DNA of 64,000 nt from Zygnema cylindricum. Taxonomy: Eukaryota; Streptophyta; Zygnematophyceae; Zygnematales; Zygnemataceae. A program made the translations under genes and the position numbers. The stretch is from contig JBBHKE010003059.1 in the NCBI GenBank assembly GCA_037447655.1, positions 248,001-312,000 on the forward strand. The letters are read 5' to 3'. Shown piece after piece: positions 44,974 through 55,210 of the stretch (positions are counted from its first letter, which is position 1; each line of letters starts with the position of its first letter). Below the pieces are notes generated by a model. That model made no database searches, was not told the origin of the DNA, and saw only the letters and a list, made by a program, of their open reading frames with translations.

Positions 44974-45260
44974 GATTTCAATTCATACATCAAAACTCTG
45001 AATTTGAACAACGTTTCCTTGCGCAAACAAGTATGTCAAATAAAAGTGAAACGCAATTTCAAAATCGTATCAAGTACACAAGGTAATGATATCTCAAAGC
45101 GCTACAGATCCTGATCCCAAATAAATATCCCAAATATCCCAGCCCACTTTTACGAACATGACCAATTATTAACTAAAAATCTGAAAAAACCTCCCACTCT
45201 CCCTATACTCTCTCAAACTTCCCACCCTCGACCTTACCCTCAATATCTCATTTCCCTCCA
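44974..45260. other. intergenic, 3' side of protease gene
   Basis: AT- and CT-rich sequence with no gene. It presumably includes the 3' UTR of the minus-strand protease gene. Confidence 0.4.
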
Positions 45261-46346
45261 TCAACATGTCGATCTAAATACAACCCTTCCTCCTACCACA
45301 GATGTCGATACACTGCAATAATATTCCACAAGTTTTCTCAGTGTATATATTCCCGTAAGTCCTGCGTAATATGTGGGGCACCCGTTAACAACACCACCAG
45401 AACAAGTACCCAAAATAATTCCTGAAGGATGTAAAATGGGTCCCCCACTCATCCCTCCTTCTACAGAAACCTCCTCGCAAAGAATGCTGGAAGAAAGTCC
45501 GCTGCACCCAGTCACTTGAGCTTTATCCGCAACGTCGAAAGTGAGTGCACTCCCACCGCCCGTTCTTCCGGGATACCCGTAATTTGTTCTCGGAATCATG
45601 GATGGAGAAGGAGCTGACCACGGAAGATTTTGAGAAGTGAGTGCGCTGTCCAAATACAAAACGGCGACGTCACTCCCTGCTCTGAGAGACTCTTGCCACG
45701 TGTTGTGATTCTGATAGCCAACGTAAACAATGCCGTCACTCGCGTAAACAGAGCGCACGCTGGAGTCCGATGCTCCGTTCCGTCGAGCGGAAACTAACAG
45801 CGGGCTTCCCGAACCGAAGTACCAGTAGTTATCTTCGGTGTCGTACAAACAGTGAGCCGCCGTCATAACAATTCGTGACGAAAGTAACGCGCCGGAACAC
45901 AAGGCGACCCAGCCGCCACCATTCCAGATTCTCAAAGAGACAACTGCGGAAGAAATGCCAGAATCTTCAAAGGTTGGGACAACTACGGAAGGAGGAGTTC
46001 CCCTATTGCATCCGAAAAGTTGACTTGCTTGATTAATATTCCCCGACTGGTTGGCATTAATCGAAGCTTTACCTCCGTTTGTGAAAACTATTTTGGAGGG
46101 GTTTCCGGGGGAAGGAATGGTCTTGTAACCGATAATAGTGTTGATCTTGGCGCGACTTTGCCACAGCGCTGACTTCTGGTAATTGATTTTGGTTTTGGGC
46201 TGAGGAACAGAACTAGTGGGAGGAGATTCGAGCAACTCTCGAGGATCGGATTCCGTGGCACATACGAGCGAGGAGAGAAAAAAAATAGTTAAAACCGGTA
46301 ATAGAATGGATGCGACATTGGGAAATAGTTTCCGAAGGAGAGCCAT
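45261..46346 (-). CDS. secreted trypsin/V8-like serine protease
   Basis: A single-exon frame of 361 residues. I chose the ATG at 46346 because it begins a strong signal peptide (MALLRKLFPN, then a hydrophobic core to about residue 30). The open frame extends upstream, but only from a TTG. After a propeptide-like region (31-115) comes a chymotrypsin-fold domain with the triad His165 (TAAHC), Asp226 (GSDVAVL) and Ser300 (GGMSGGP). Ten cysteines suggest disulfides, consistent with secretion. The arrangement is like glutamyl endopeptidase or V8-type S1 proteases, though the cleavage preference cannot be read from this. All key residues are present and there are no stops. The gene is intronless and surrounded by retroelements. 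It may come from a retroposed or transferred gene, but that is speculation. Confidence 0.88.
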   Translation of the reverse strand: MALLRKLFPNVASILLPVLTIFFLSSLVCATESDPRELLESPPTSSVPQPKTKINYQKSALWQSRAKINTIIGYKTIPSPGNPSKIVFTNGGKASINANQSGNINQASQLFGCNRGTPPSVVVPTFEDSGISSAVVSLRIWNGGGWVALCSGALLSSRIVMTAAHCLYDTEDNYWYFGSGSPLLVSARRNGASDSSVRSVYASDGIVYVGYQNHNTWQESLRAGSDVAVLYLDSALTSQNLPWSAPSPSMIPRTNYGYPGRTGGGSALTFDVADKAQVTGCSGLSSSILCEEVSVEGGMSGGPILHPSGIILGTCSGGVVNGCPTYYAGLTGIYTLRKLVEYYCSVSTSVVGGRVVFRSTC

Positions 46347-46490
46347 CCAGAAAGGAAAATGAGGGGAAATGTTAGCGGAAGAGCGAGAAAAAGTAAGGAG
46401 AGTGGTAGAGGGAGAGAGAGAGAGCGGGAAGGAGCGGGCGACCGAACGTATTTTGTAAAACTTGACGTAACCCGACAATATTTATGCACT
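46347..46490 (-). promoter_or_regulatory. 5' region of protease gene with TATA-like box
   Basis: The minus strand has GCATAAATATTG about 130 bp upstream of the ATG (plus 46475-46488), a plausible TATA box. Between it and the ATG is a CT-rich leader (the GAGAGAGAGAGAG run on the plus strand, about 46411-46424). Confidence 0.45.
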
Positions 46491-46570
46491 TTTTCCGACC
46501 TTAAAAATTGTCCATGTCACTTTTTTGGTCCTGGTCAATGCGTACTTTTTCATCGCCCGAACCGTATCAT

Positions 46571-46619
46571 AGTCGGTAACAAGTAACAACCATTTAACCT
46601 AAGAAGTACAGTACCGTAG
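46571..46619. repeat. 49-bp direct repeat, copy 1
   Basis: It begins AGTCGGTAACAAGTAACAAC and ends AGTACAGTACCGTAG. It is identical to 47528-47576 except at two C/T positions. The copies lie 957 bp apart and flank DNA with no gene. Confidence 0.85.
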
Positions 46620-47527
46620 TATGCAGCAGCGATCCACATTCATAATTTGCCACGTGTCCGGTCTAAACAAATGAAGCCCTAAGGAAACAGAACATGTGAA
46701 ATAAAACGCTTTTTCCTCGCTGTTCAACGCGGCTCAACGTTTTTCAGGCAATGAACTCCAGCATTTGAGCAAATCAGGATCCTTCTTAGGAGAGCCAATG
46801 ACGTTCTTATAAATTTTAAAGGGCAATGTCGAGCTTTTGCAGTTTGAAACTCACAAGAACATTGCGACGATAAAATCGGTTTGAAAAAACGTTTATTGGT
46901 TTTTATCACACTGTTTTCTTATTCTCAAGGAGTCTATATTTTTTATTTGTACAAGCCACGTGGCGATCTTTGAATGGACAGAGATGACGATGCGCTTCAC
47001 GGAATGGAGCACCCATCGCCACATTTTTCAAAAAATTGTGGAACATTCGCGCGAATGGTTCCAAAGGGTACAAAGGTACAAAACGACCTTAAACAGGACT
47101 TTGTGCCGCTTAGTGGAGATGCATCGGTACAGCTGTCAGACGTTGAAAAATCGTGACTTAAAATGTCAATAGGGATGGGATTCCGTACAATAATTTCAAC
47201 ATTTTGTCTTTTCGATATTCACTTTGTGACAGCGACCAATTAGGCTATTAGGAGCTCACGCGTTTAACAGTGTCGGATCTGTTTTTAGTTTAGTACGAAT
47301 GTACTTTACGAGAAAATGAAAACAGGATTATCCATTCGACAAAAGAAAGTGGGAAAAACACAGCCTGGTGAGCTCCGGGCGCACTTCTACAGTATTGTAC
47401 GGATACAATCTATAAAATCTATTTCTCCTGTACTGATTGGAAGATTACAGCAAGGCGTAAATAGTAGACTAGAGCGCACCGCTGATTGATGGAATAGTAC
47501 AGTCTAAAGGTACACAAGTTCCCGACT
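46620..47527. other. intergenic between 49-bp repeats
   Basis: No protein similarity and no inverted ends were seen. The region contains GTAC-rich words such as AAAGGGTACAAAGGTAC. It may be the body of an undefined element bounded by the direct repeats. Confidence 0.35.
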
Positions 47528-47576
47528 AGTCGGTAACAAGTAACAACTATTTAACCTAAGAAGTACAGTACTGTAG
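47528..47576. repeat. 49-bp direct repeat, copy 2
   Basis: Partner of 46571-46619, with 47 of 49 bases identical by eye. The flanking bases on both sides differ from those of copy 1. Confidence 0.85.
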
Positions 47577-47935
47577 GTTCTCACCGACGCAGCAAAGATG
47601 TTAAGAGACATAGGAATCCAATCAGCTGCGCTAATTTAAGATTTTTAGTACGGTGACGAAACCGGCACAATTTTCGAATTTAGTACTATTTGGCAGTTTG
47701 CTACTGTACCGTTTGAATTCCGCTGTTAATCATGGGAGCCAATGACCTTTGCACGCCCGACAATGTCTACGGGCGATCACAAACACCGACCACGCCCCGA
47801 AGTCAGTGGTCACTATCTTCTTTAGGTACACCGAATCCCGCCATTTCCGGTCCACTCAAGCCGTACAACTGGAGAGCTTAAAAACGACAACATCGGGATA
47901 ATCCCTTCCGTAGAGGAAAGTCGGCGTAATAGAAC
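47577..47935. other. intergenic, left flank of Copia H
   Basis: No gene was seen. The right edge AGAAC precedes the TG of the Copia H LTR. Confidence 0.35.
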
Positions 47936-48444
47936 TGTTAGAATCAAAATGGTAATCGGTCGGCGCGGCCTGTCGCGCGACCAAATAGTTTCAGTTTGTC
48001 TTTTGATGTCAAGCGTGTGGTCTTGTTCTTGTCTTATTATGTTTCGTAGTTTGTTTTGAAGATTCCCGGTCTCGCGTAGATTCGGTCTTGCGACGACCAG
48101 GTACAGATGTCGTTTGGTGTGTAATGTTTGTCGTTAGTTAATTTTCGTGTGTACGTTTGGTAGTACCTTTGTACCACGCAGTTTCGTGTTGTTTCGGTTT
48201 TGGTGTGGTAGGCGGTTCGTGCGCACTTTATGTTTTGTTTGGTTTGTTTTTCTTTAGTTTGAAGTTGTGACGTGACGTCTGGTGTACTATATACTGCAGA
48301 TTAGTGGGAGGGAAAAATACAGTGTTTATGGGAGAAAATGTCCATGGAATATATTGGCTTTTATGGACTGTCCTCTCTCGTGTGATTTTTCTTTAATGCT
48401 ACCGCTGTAAGCTTTGCACTCTGAATTTTGTATAAATACTATCA
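47936..48444 (+). repeat. Copia H 5' LTR
   Basis: It starts TGTTAGAATCAAAATGG and ends ATACTATCA, 509 bp. It matches 57872-58275 and, more closely by eye, 59427-59845. The word TGTATAAATACT lies at the end, just before the PBS. Confidence 0.85.
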
Positions 48445-48446
48445 AG

Positions 48447-48458
48447 TGGTATCGGAGC
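48447..48458 (+). promoter_or_regulatory. primer-binding site of Copia H (initiator Met tRNA type)
   Basis: TGGTATCGGAGC follows the LTR by two bases. It differs in one base from TGGTATCAGAGC, the usual complement of the 3' end of plant initiator methionine tRNA. Confidence 0.8.
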
Positions 48459-48503
48459 TTGTGTGCTCCATTGAGGTGTAGAAGGGTGGCTAGTTTGGCC
48501 GCC

Positions 48504-50498
48504 ATGGGGAGAAAGAAGAAAAATACCCCTTCTCCTATGATGCCTTCTTCTTCTACGATGATTCCTCGACCTACGGATCCAACCGAATCCGAATCATCAT
48601 CGGATACGGAAGAAGAGACTCCATTTGCTTTCACCGGCAAAACTTTTGAGGAAGCCGTTCCAGTCGATCCGGTCGGACAAAAGAAGGAGAATGAGGGGAA
48701 AAAGGAGGAAGATGACGCGATGGGAGATCGTCTTCAAAAACTAATGGATGGTCTTTTCCGTTATGTCAATCAACGGATCTCAGAGTCGAACCGTGTCACG
48801 AGACCTCCATTTTTCGGAGATCCCATTCCAACACAAAGCGTCGTTGATACGGAAGGAGATGAAGTAGATGAAGAAGAGAGGAGGGAATTAATTTGAAAGG
48901 GGAAACTTCCCATCTGATTGGAGTGAAGGAGACGAACAAGTTGAATATATGTCCGGGAAGATCGTCATCTTCAATGGAACGAATTATCAATCATGGAAGA
49001 AATACATCAAAGGTCAATTTAAATTGAAGCGACATTGGAAGGTGGTACAAGGGGTGGACAAGATGCCTACGTCGGATCGGAGAGCTTATTGCGTATGGAC
49101 AAAGAAAAATCTTTCCGCCGTTGGCGGTTTATTCCAATCATCTAGCACTTCCATACATGATTTATTTCTCACTCGAAGATTCGCCAATGATTGTTGGGTA
49201 GCCCTTGAAAATCAATTTGAGAAGAGTCTTCAAAATAAGGGACAACACATTTATACCGACTATACATCCTTCAAGGTGAAACCGAACGAATCGATCGATG
49301 AGGCCGCAAAGAGATTTAACATTATTATAGAGCAACTCGCAAATTTGGGAAAGTTCATCAATGAGAGTGATAAGGCATCGGTCTTCACACATGCCTTACC
49401 GGAGAAAATGATACATTTAAGGGACATTCTTTAATCAAGGGATTCGAATACTTTGGACTCGATTATCACATTTCTCAAATCGACCGAGACGAATCGCCCA
49501 AGTTCATCGAGGGGACCGCAACCGACCGGTTCCCTCAATACGACAACACTGGAAACGCCCGATCTAAATTATTTTCAGGGAAAAGGAGGAAGAAGAGGGG
49601 GAAATCCGAGAGGAAGAGGGGGAAGAGAACATGAAAGGGTCGAGAGATCTCCTTCTTAGCGCGGATATCCAGATCTAACCAATATTGCTTGTTTTCAATG
49701 GAGCAAACTTGCTCTTATGGCGACTTCTTGCCTAGATAAGGAGCGCCAATGTCACTTTTGCGGTAAATGGGGCCACATAAGCCCCCAATGTTACTCGAAA
49801 GCCGAAACTGGAGGAGGCGGTGGAAAAGGAGATGGAGGAGGCGGTGGAAAAGGAGATCGCAGCGGTAGAGCAGACGGCACCGGCCCATACGGTGGGTGTG
49901 GCGGCGGTCGCCTTGGCAGCCGCGGTGGCCGCGGAGGGAGCCAAGGAAAGGGAGGAGGACATTTCTTTAGCGACGAAGAAGGAGGAGAGGCGCAAATATT
50001 TTCCGCCCTTAACCTATCGTTTGACTTGCTGACAAGTACTATGGTACACAAAAAGGAGTGCAAAATCGATTTTCGTGTGTCACACCACGTTTATATGGAC
50101 AAGTCATTTTTTCATGATATGCGGCAATTCACGATACTGAAAAACAAATCACCGTCGCAAGTGGACAGGTAATTTCAATCGGTACAGTGGGTATTGTACG
50201 ATTGGGCTTACCAAATTTGGACTCACGTGGCGTCGAAAACCTGACACAAATTGAACTAACAAATGTTTTCTACCTACCTGAAAGTTCAGTGAACCTTCTC
50301 AGGGTACCACAAATACAGCGAGCAGGCTGCAGTGTCCTCGCGTACGGAGACTCCACAATAAAAATTGTACGACAAGATGGTGTACAAACAAGCAAAGGTG
50401 AAGTGACGGAATTAATGCACAGTCAATTAATAAGGCGTCGGCCTAAGATTAAATACCTCCAAATTCCGCTGGTGTTATTTCCCAAATCTCTGTATTAA
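48504..50498 (+). pseudogene. Copia H gag and protease
   Basis: gag opens at the ATG 48504 (MGRKKKNTPSPMM) and runs to 48896, then continues in another frame from 48949: IFNGTNYQSWKKYIKGQF, FANDCWVALENQFEK and VFTHALPEKMIHLRDIL. A CCHC knuckle, CHFCGKWGHISPQC, lies at 49747-49790 and is followed by a Gly/Arg-rich stretch. Protease traces are RVSHHVYMDKSFFHDM and ELTNVFYLPESSVNLLRVPQ. Stops lie at about 49432 and 49659. Confidence 0.82.
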
Positions 50499-50499
50499 A

Positions 50500-50745
50500 A
50501 GGCAATTTAACTTTGTGGCACCACCGTATGTGACACACATCCGAGTCGAGTTTACGACGCATGATTAAAAATGGAAGTCTAAGGGGATTAGACTTAGCGT
50601 CAAAGAGAAAATTAACGGGTTTGAGGGATGTTGTAAGGGGAGACAAATCCGAAAGCCGCATTCAACCAAGTATACAACGCATCGATCTAAGCATCCGTTT
50701 GATCTTGTGCATATTGATTTATGTGGAGACGTAAAACCGGAGACG
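50500..50745 (+). pseudogene. Copia H integrase N-terminal part
   Basis: Pre-integrase words LWHHRM and HTSESSLRRMIKNGSLRGLD are followed by HPFDLVHIDLCGDVKPET at the insertion edge (50745). One TGA lies between the words, and one frame change comes before the core. Confidence 0.75.
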
Positions 50746-50937
50746 TGTTCATTTTTATGTATTTTCTAGGTCTGTTTTATTATAGAAAAAGAGCGGAGGC
50801 AGTTTGCCTCTAACTCCCTTCTCCAAGCCTCCACACTTGTTGTAGTCACTGAACGCAAAACAGGGAGCTAGAGTTATGGCTGCCTAGGCTCTATTTTGAA
50901 ACAGGGTGTAGAATTGGTAGACTTACCAAAATGGTAT

Positions 50938-50980
50938 TTGACGGATCTAAGATTTGATCCTCGTACCTACCGTCCGTCAA
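50938..50980. promoter_or_regulatory. LTR hairpin (5' LTR copy)
   Basis: TTGACGGAT and GTCCGTCAA form a 9-bp stem with one mismatch and a 25-base loop. The same structure occurs in the other LTR at 54095-54137 and in Copia A at 28371-28415. Confidence 0.5.
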
Positions 50981-51658
50981 GTAACCTGTAGCTGTTAGCC
51001 TTATCTGTTTAGTCTATGACTAGTGCTATGACATATTTGGTTTGGTAGATATTTAAATAGTATCTAGTAGGTTTTTTCATTTAACAAGATTACGGTTAAT
51101 AGGGCATAAAAACAATTGTACTTTAATGTACAGACAAAACAAATAGAATGGACATTTGTTTCGACGGTCCATATTAAATGCCGAAATAAATCAAACGGTT
51201 GTGGTTAGCGCCGACTTCGCTAAAGGACAATATGACGGTTTGCAGATATCGCCACTCCAGATAACACGTGGCAACATCATACGGGTTTACAGAATATTCA
51301 GAACGGAAGATAACAAATCCAAAAGTGACAAATGTTGCAATATGGCATTGTCGTACAAAGTCCGTACAGATAGTACTCCGGCACCTGTACTTTCTTTTAC
51401 GGTACAATTTTTCTGACGTGGCATGACTTGGTGCCACATGGAGAGATAACATTTGGAAGTCGAAATTCAGGGGATTATAAAAACTAGTCCCGATATTACA
51501 TGTGTTGATTTTTTAGCTATGTTGTACGATGGCCGTAAAAAAGGTACACTGGTACCTGTACCTTTATGTACTATTCAGTAATGTGATTGGTCCATACCTC
51601 AGTACTAGGGGGTTTAGATATTTTGGGAAGGTAGCAGCCTCTCCCAAAGAGCATCTTG

Positions 51659-51667
51659 TATAAAAGG
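51659..51667 (+). promoter_or_regulatory. TATA box of gag-only element 5' LTR
   Basis: TATAAAAGG follows CATCTTG. The same box is in the 3' LTR at 54836-54844. It lies about 350 bp before the gag ATG. Confidence 0.6.
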
Positions 51668-52012
51668 CAAACTTTGGCTAGCCCTAACTATTAATTTACT
51701 TGACCTTTTTCTGTGATTATTTTTACTGTAGACTCAAAGGAGTCCACGCTACAGAGAGGTGAAGTAGGTCAAAGTTTTTTCCTACCAGGGTGGCTGCATT
51801 TCTAAAGGAAAGTCAAAGTGGGTGAATGTGTCCAAATCTCATATTCTAACTTTACATTCTATGGTGGAACTAAGCACACAAAAAGTCTTATTTCACGAGG
51901 TGAAGCTGTAATGGGGTTATGATTATCAAAGGATCATTCATTTAGGTTTATATAAACTTGGAGTCGGCACTATATAGATTAGCTTCTTTGGATTTGGGAA
52001 TTCTGTGTGGAA

Positions 52013-53190
52013 ATGGAGCCTAAAGAATTTCAGGTTATGGGCCCACCATCTAGGGTGCCTATGTTTGATGGAACAGACTTCACTTATTTGGAGTTTAGGA
52101 TCGAGGGATTGCTTTTCGAAAAGCACTTATAGGGAATTGTTTCGGGACAAGTGAGGTGTCCGCCACAGGGCTTTGTAGGAGCTTACTAAAGAGAATCATT
52201 AAGGGCTACCCAAAAAACCAACCGGAGTTCAAATGCAACGGAACATGAAGGGAAAATCATTACGGTGGAAAAGGAAATAGGGGAGAAGGATAAAGGGACA
52301 CCTATGGTGATGGGAGCTACGCTCTCGGCTACGGTTCCACTTATGGGGGTTATAAGTGAACCAAAAACTGAAGAAAATGAGAAAAAAATTGGGAATATAA
52401 AAACACTAACGGAAAACATCTTATACTTAGATATGTTTCTAAGTCCATAGCTATCACTCTTTTAAATTTAACCAAGTCTTCGGAAAATCTGGGAAACATT
52501 AATTCAAATTTATAAGAGTGAGACTATACGGAGGCAACAGTTAGTAAAACAAGAAATAAAGGCCTATGTTTATAAAGGCGGTAGCATGACAGAGTTTTGC
52601 AATGATATTGCAGCGTTATATGTTGAGCTTGCTAGTGCGGGATACGTAGAATGTGAGGAGAGAAATATAAATACACTAATCATGAAACTCCTATATGAGT
52701 AGGAGAACATCATTTACTGTATATAGGGAATAGACGGCTCCTCATGGACTTGGAGCATTACCATGGGGATAATTCTTGTGAGGGAAAGCACTTTGGAGCT
52801 TCGTAGGGGAATTAACAAGGTGAATGCATTTACAGTTGGTGGTGACTGGCTGAAGCGTGATGAGAAGAACTGCGGTGACGAGCGGAAGCGTGATGAGAGG
52901 AAGAAAGACAAAGGTAGACCTTATCGGAACTTTGGTGGAAAGATAGGGCGAGGAAAACAAAGGGGAGCTTTGAAAAAAGGGGTTTGCTTCTTTTGTAGAA
53001 ATCCGGGTCACTATATGGAGGAGTGTCCTTGGTTGGAAGAACTTAGAAGTTGGAGTGTGAATGAGGAGGAAGAAGGGGAAGAGGAGAAAAATGATGAAGA
53101 AATCTTGGAACTTCTTCACATCGGTAGAACGGAAAAAGAGAAAAGTACACAAAAATTCCACGAAGACAACATTGTGTTTTTGGAGGTATA
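52013..53190 (+). pseudogene. gag of gag-only element
   Basis: The ATG at 52013 lies inside the LTR, and the frame reads through the primer-binding site into GPPSRVPMFDGTDFTYLEFR, a typical Copia gag start. Later parts include RRQQLVKQEIKAYVYKGGSM and FCNDIAALYVELASAGYVE. A CCHC knuckle CFFCRNPGHYMEEC lies at about 52987-53028, preceded by a basic region. Stops interrupt it near 52130 and between 52440 and 52740, so it is not a single open frame. It should act as an RNA-binding coat protein if any copy is intact. Confidence 0.8.
52033..52048 (+). promoter_or_regulatory. half-tRNA primer-binding site
   Basis: GGTTATGGGCCCACCA directly follows the LTR. It is the exact complement of TGGTGGGCCCATAACC in the anticodon arm of plant-type initiator methionine tRNA (from memory). 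This position and type is known from Drosophila copia and yeast Ty5, which prime with an internal tRNA fragment. Confidence 0.8.
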
Positions 53191-53523
53191 AGGGAAGTAA
53201 AGGGAAGAGATGTACTTGAGGGAGTTAGAGATGTTGTGGATGTCAAAGAGTGTAGAAAGTAGGACTTAGAAATGAGTAAGTCGGATCTAGGATCAATTAT
53301 TGAAAAAGGGAAAAATAAAAATAATGAGGATAATTTTATAGATATTTTGGAAAAATAAAATTGGTTGGAAAAGAAGACTTCTACGAATTCCGAGGAAACG
53401 GGAGAAGTGAAACTAGAAGGGGTTTTAAAGAATAGGGGAGAAGAGTAATATCTAATGAAAAGTTTAGGGAATGAGAAATATTCATTGGGAATAAATTTAG
53501 AAAGTTAGAGTGGAAAGACAACC

Positions 53524-53778
53524 ATGGGAGAAAGTGAGAAAAGTTCAATTTTTGAGGGTAATGGGTTTGACATCACTAAAGGGAGTGATGGCATTTATAA
53601 AGGTGTGCCTGTAAAAGGGTTAAAATCTGGGTGTGTGTTGCAGATTAGAGATGGGGCTGGCTGTTTGAATTGCAAGAGGGAAATCAGATTTAGTGTGGAT
53701 GGAAAAGAGATAAGGTGGATAAAATCTTTGCTTCGATTTATAAAATATGTGATGCAACTATTATTTCGTTTCATCTAA
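53524..53778 (+). pseudogene. unrecognised ORF 3' of gag
   Basis: An ATG-started frame of 84 residues lies between the gag knuckle and the 3' LTR. It contains GCVLQIRDGAGCLNC and GKEIRWIKSLLRFIK. I recognise no family. It could be a remnant of pol or of RNase H, or chance. Confidence 0.3.
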
Positions 53779-53908
53779 TGCATTGTTTTAAATACGAGAG
53801 TAAGTTTTATGAAAGAAAACCGAAAAGGAAAAAGAAAAAGGAAAAATGGGAAGGGGTGCTTTTTTTTTGTGGGAGTTTAGAGGAAAACAGTCTAAAAAAT
53901 AACGAGAG

Positions 53909-55210
53909 TGTTGATATTTATGTATTTTCTAGGTTTGTTTTAGTATAGAAAAAGAGCAGAGGCAGTCTTCCTCTAACTCCCTTCTCCAAGCCCCCACACT
54001 TGTTGTAGTCAGTGAAGGGGAAGCTAGAGTCATGGCTGCCTAAAACTCTCTTTGGAGACAGGGTGTAGAATTAGTAGACTTACCAAAATGGTATTTGACG
54101 GACCCAAGAATTGATCCTCGTACCTACCGTCCGTCAAGTGACCCGTAGCCGTTAGCCTTATCCATTTAGTCTTGGACTAGTGCTAAGACATATTTGGTTT
54201 GGTAGATATTTTAATAGTATCTAGTAGGGTTTTACATTTAACTAGATTACGGTTTTTAGGGCATAGAAACAGTTGTACTTTAAAGTACGGACGAAACAAA
54301 TAGTATGGATATTTGTTTCAACGATCTGTATTAAATGCCGAAATAAATTAGACGGTCGTGGTAAGCGCCCGCTTGGCGGAAGGACAATTTGGCGGTTTGC
54401 GGACCCCGCCACTCCGGATGACACGTGGCAACATCATACAGGTTTACGGAATCTTCAGAACGCAAGATAACAAATCCAAAAGTGACAAATGTCCCAATAT
54501 GGCATTGTCGTACAAAGTCCGTACTGAAAGTACTCCGACACCTGTACTTTCTTGTACGGTACAGTTTTTCTGACGTGGCATGACCTAGCGCCACGTGGAG
54601 AGATAACATTTGGAAGTAGGAATTCAGGGGATTATAAAAACTAGTCGGGATATAACATGTGTTGACATTTTAGCTATGTCGTAAGATGGCTATACAAAAT
54701 GTACACCGCTATTTGTACCTTTATGTACTATACAGTAATGTGATTGGTCCATACCTTTGTACTAGTGGGTTTAGAGAGGGAATTAGGACTTAGAATATTT
54801 TGGGAAGGTAGCAGCCTCTCCCAAAGAGCATCTTGTATAAAAGGCAAAGTTTGGCCAGCCATAACTATTAATTTACTTAACGTTTTTTCATTGATTCTTT
54901 TTGCTGCGGACTTAGGGGAGTCCACGCTACACAAAGGTGTATTCGATCAGAGTTTTTTCCTACCAGGGTAGTTGTATTTCTAAGGGAAATTTTAAGTGGG
55001 TGAATGTGTCCAAATCTCATATTCTAACTTTCCATTTTGTGGTGGAAATGAGCACACAGAAAGTCTTATTTCACAAGGTGAAGCTTTAATGGGGTTATGA
55101 TTGTCAAGGGGTCAATCATTTGGGTTTATATAAACTTGGAGTCGGCACTATCTAGATAAGCTTCTTTGGATCTGCGAATTCTGTGTGGCAATGGAGCCCA
55201 TCAAATTTGA
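53909..55210 (+). repeat. gag-only element 3' LTR
   Basis: It starts TGTTGATATTTATG, matches the 5' LTR throughout, and ends ATCAAATTTGA (the CA end changed to GA). A TATA box lies at 54836-54844, and the hairpin TTGACGGAC with GTCCGTCAA at 54095-54137 is perfect here. Confidence 0.88.

Larger units (their letters stand above)
50746..52032 (+). repeat. gag-only element 5' LTR
   Basis: It starts TGTTCATTTTTATGTATTTT and ends TAAAGAATTTCA. It includes a TATA box at 51659 and the gag ATG at 52013. Confidence 0.88.
50746..55210 (+). mobile_element. gag-only LTR retrotransposon (TR-GAG-like)
   Basis: It has two LTRs of 1287 and 1302 bp, and an interior of 1.88 kb (52033-53908) that encodes gag with a zinc knuckle but no protease, integrase or RT. 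The target duplication AGACG is perfect (50741-50745 and 55211-55215). Removing the element joins the host frame VKPET to IKGNNYIIIVVDNFSR. The LTRs belong to the family that also ends Copia A, so a pol-bearing relative could have moved it. gag-only terminal-repeat elements are a described plant class. Confidence 0.9.

Noticed and set aside
46960-47172. Two overlapping frames of 60-70 residues
   Set aside because: There is no motif and no codon-use support, and they overlap each other in different frames.
49732-50063. Overlapping Ala- and Pro-rich frames on both strands
   Set aside because: They are shadows of the Gly/Arg-rich part of Copia H gag.
53938-54180. SINE-like element with a B-box-like GATTTGATCC
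   Set aside because: The same sequence lies at the start of full LTRs with TG ends and a target duplication, so it is part of an LTR.
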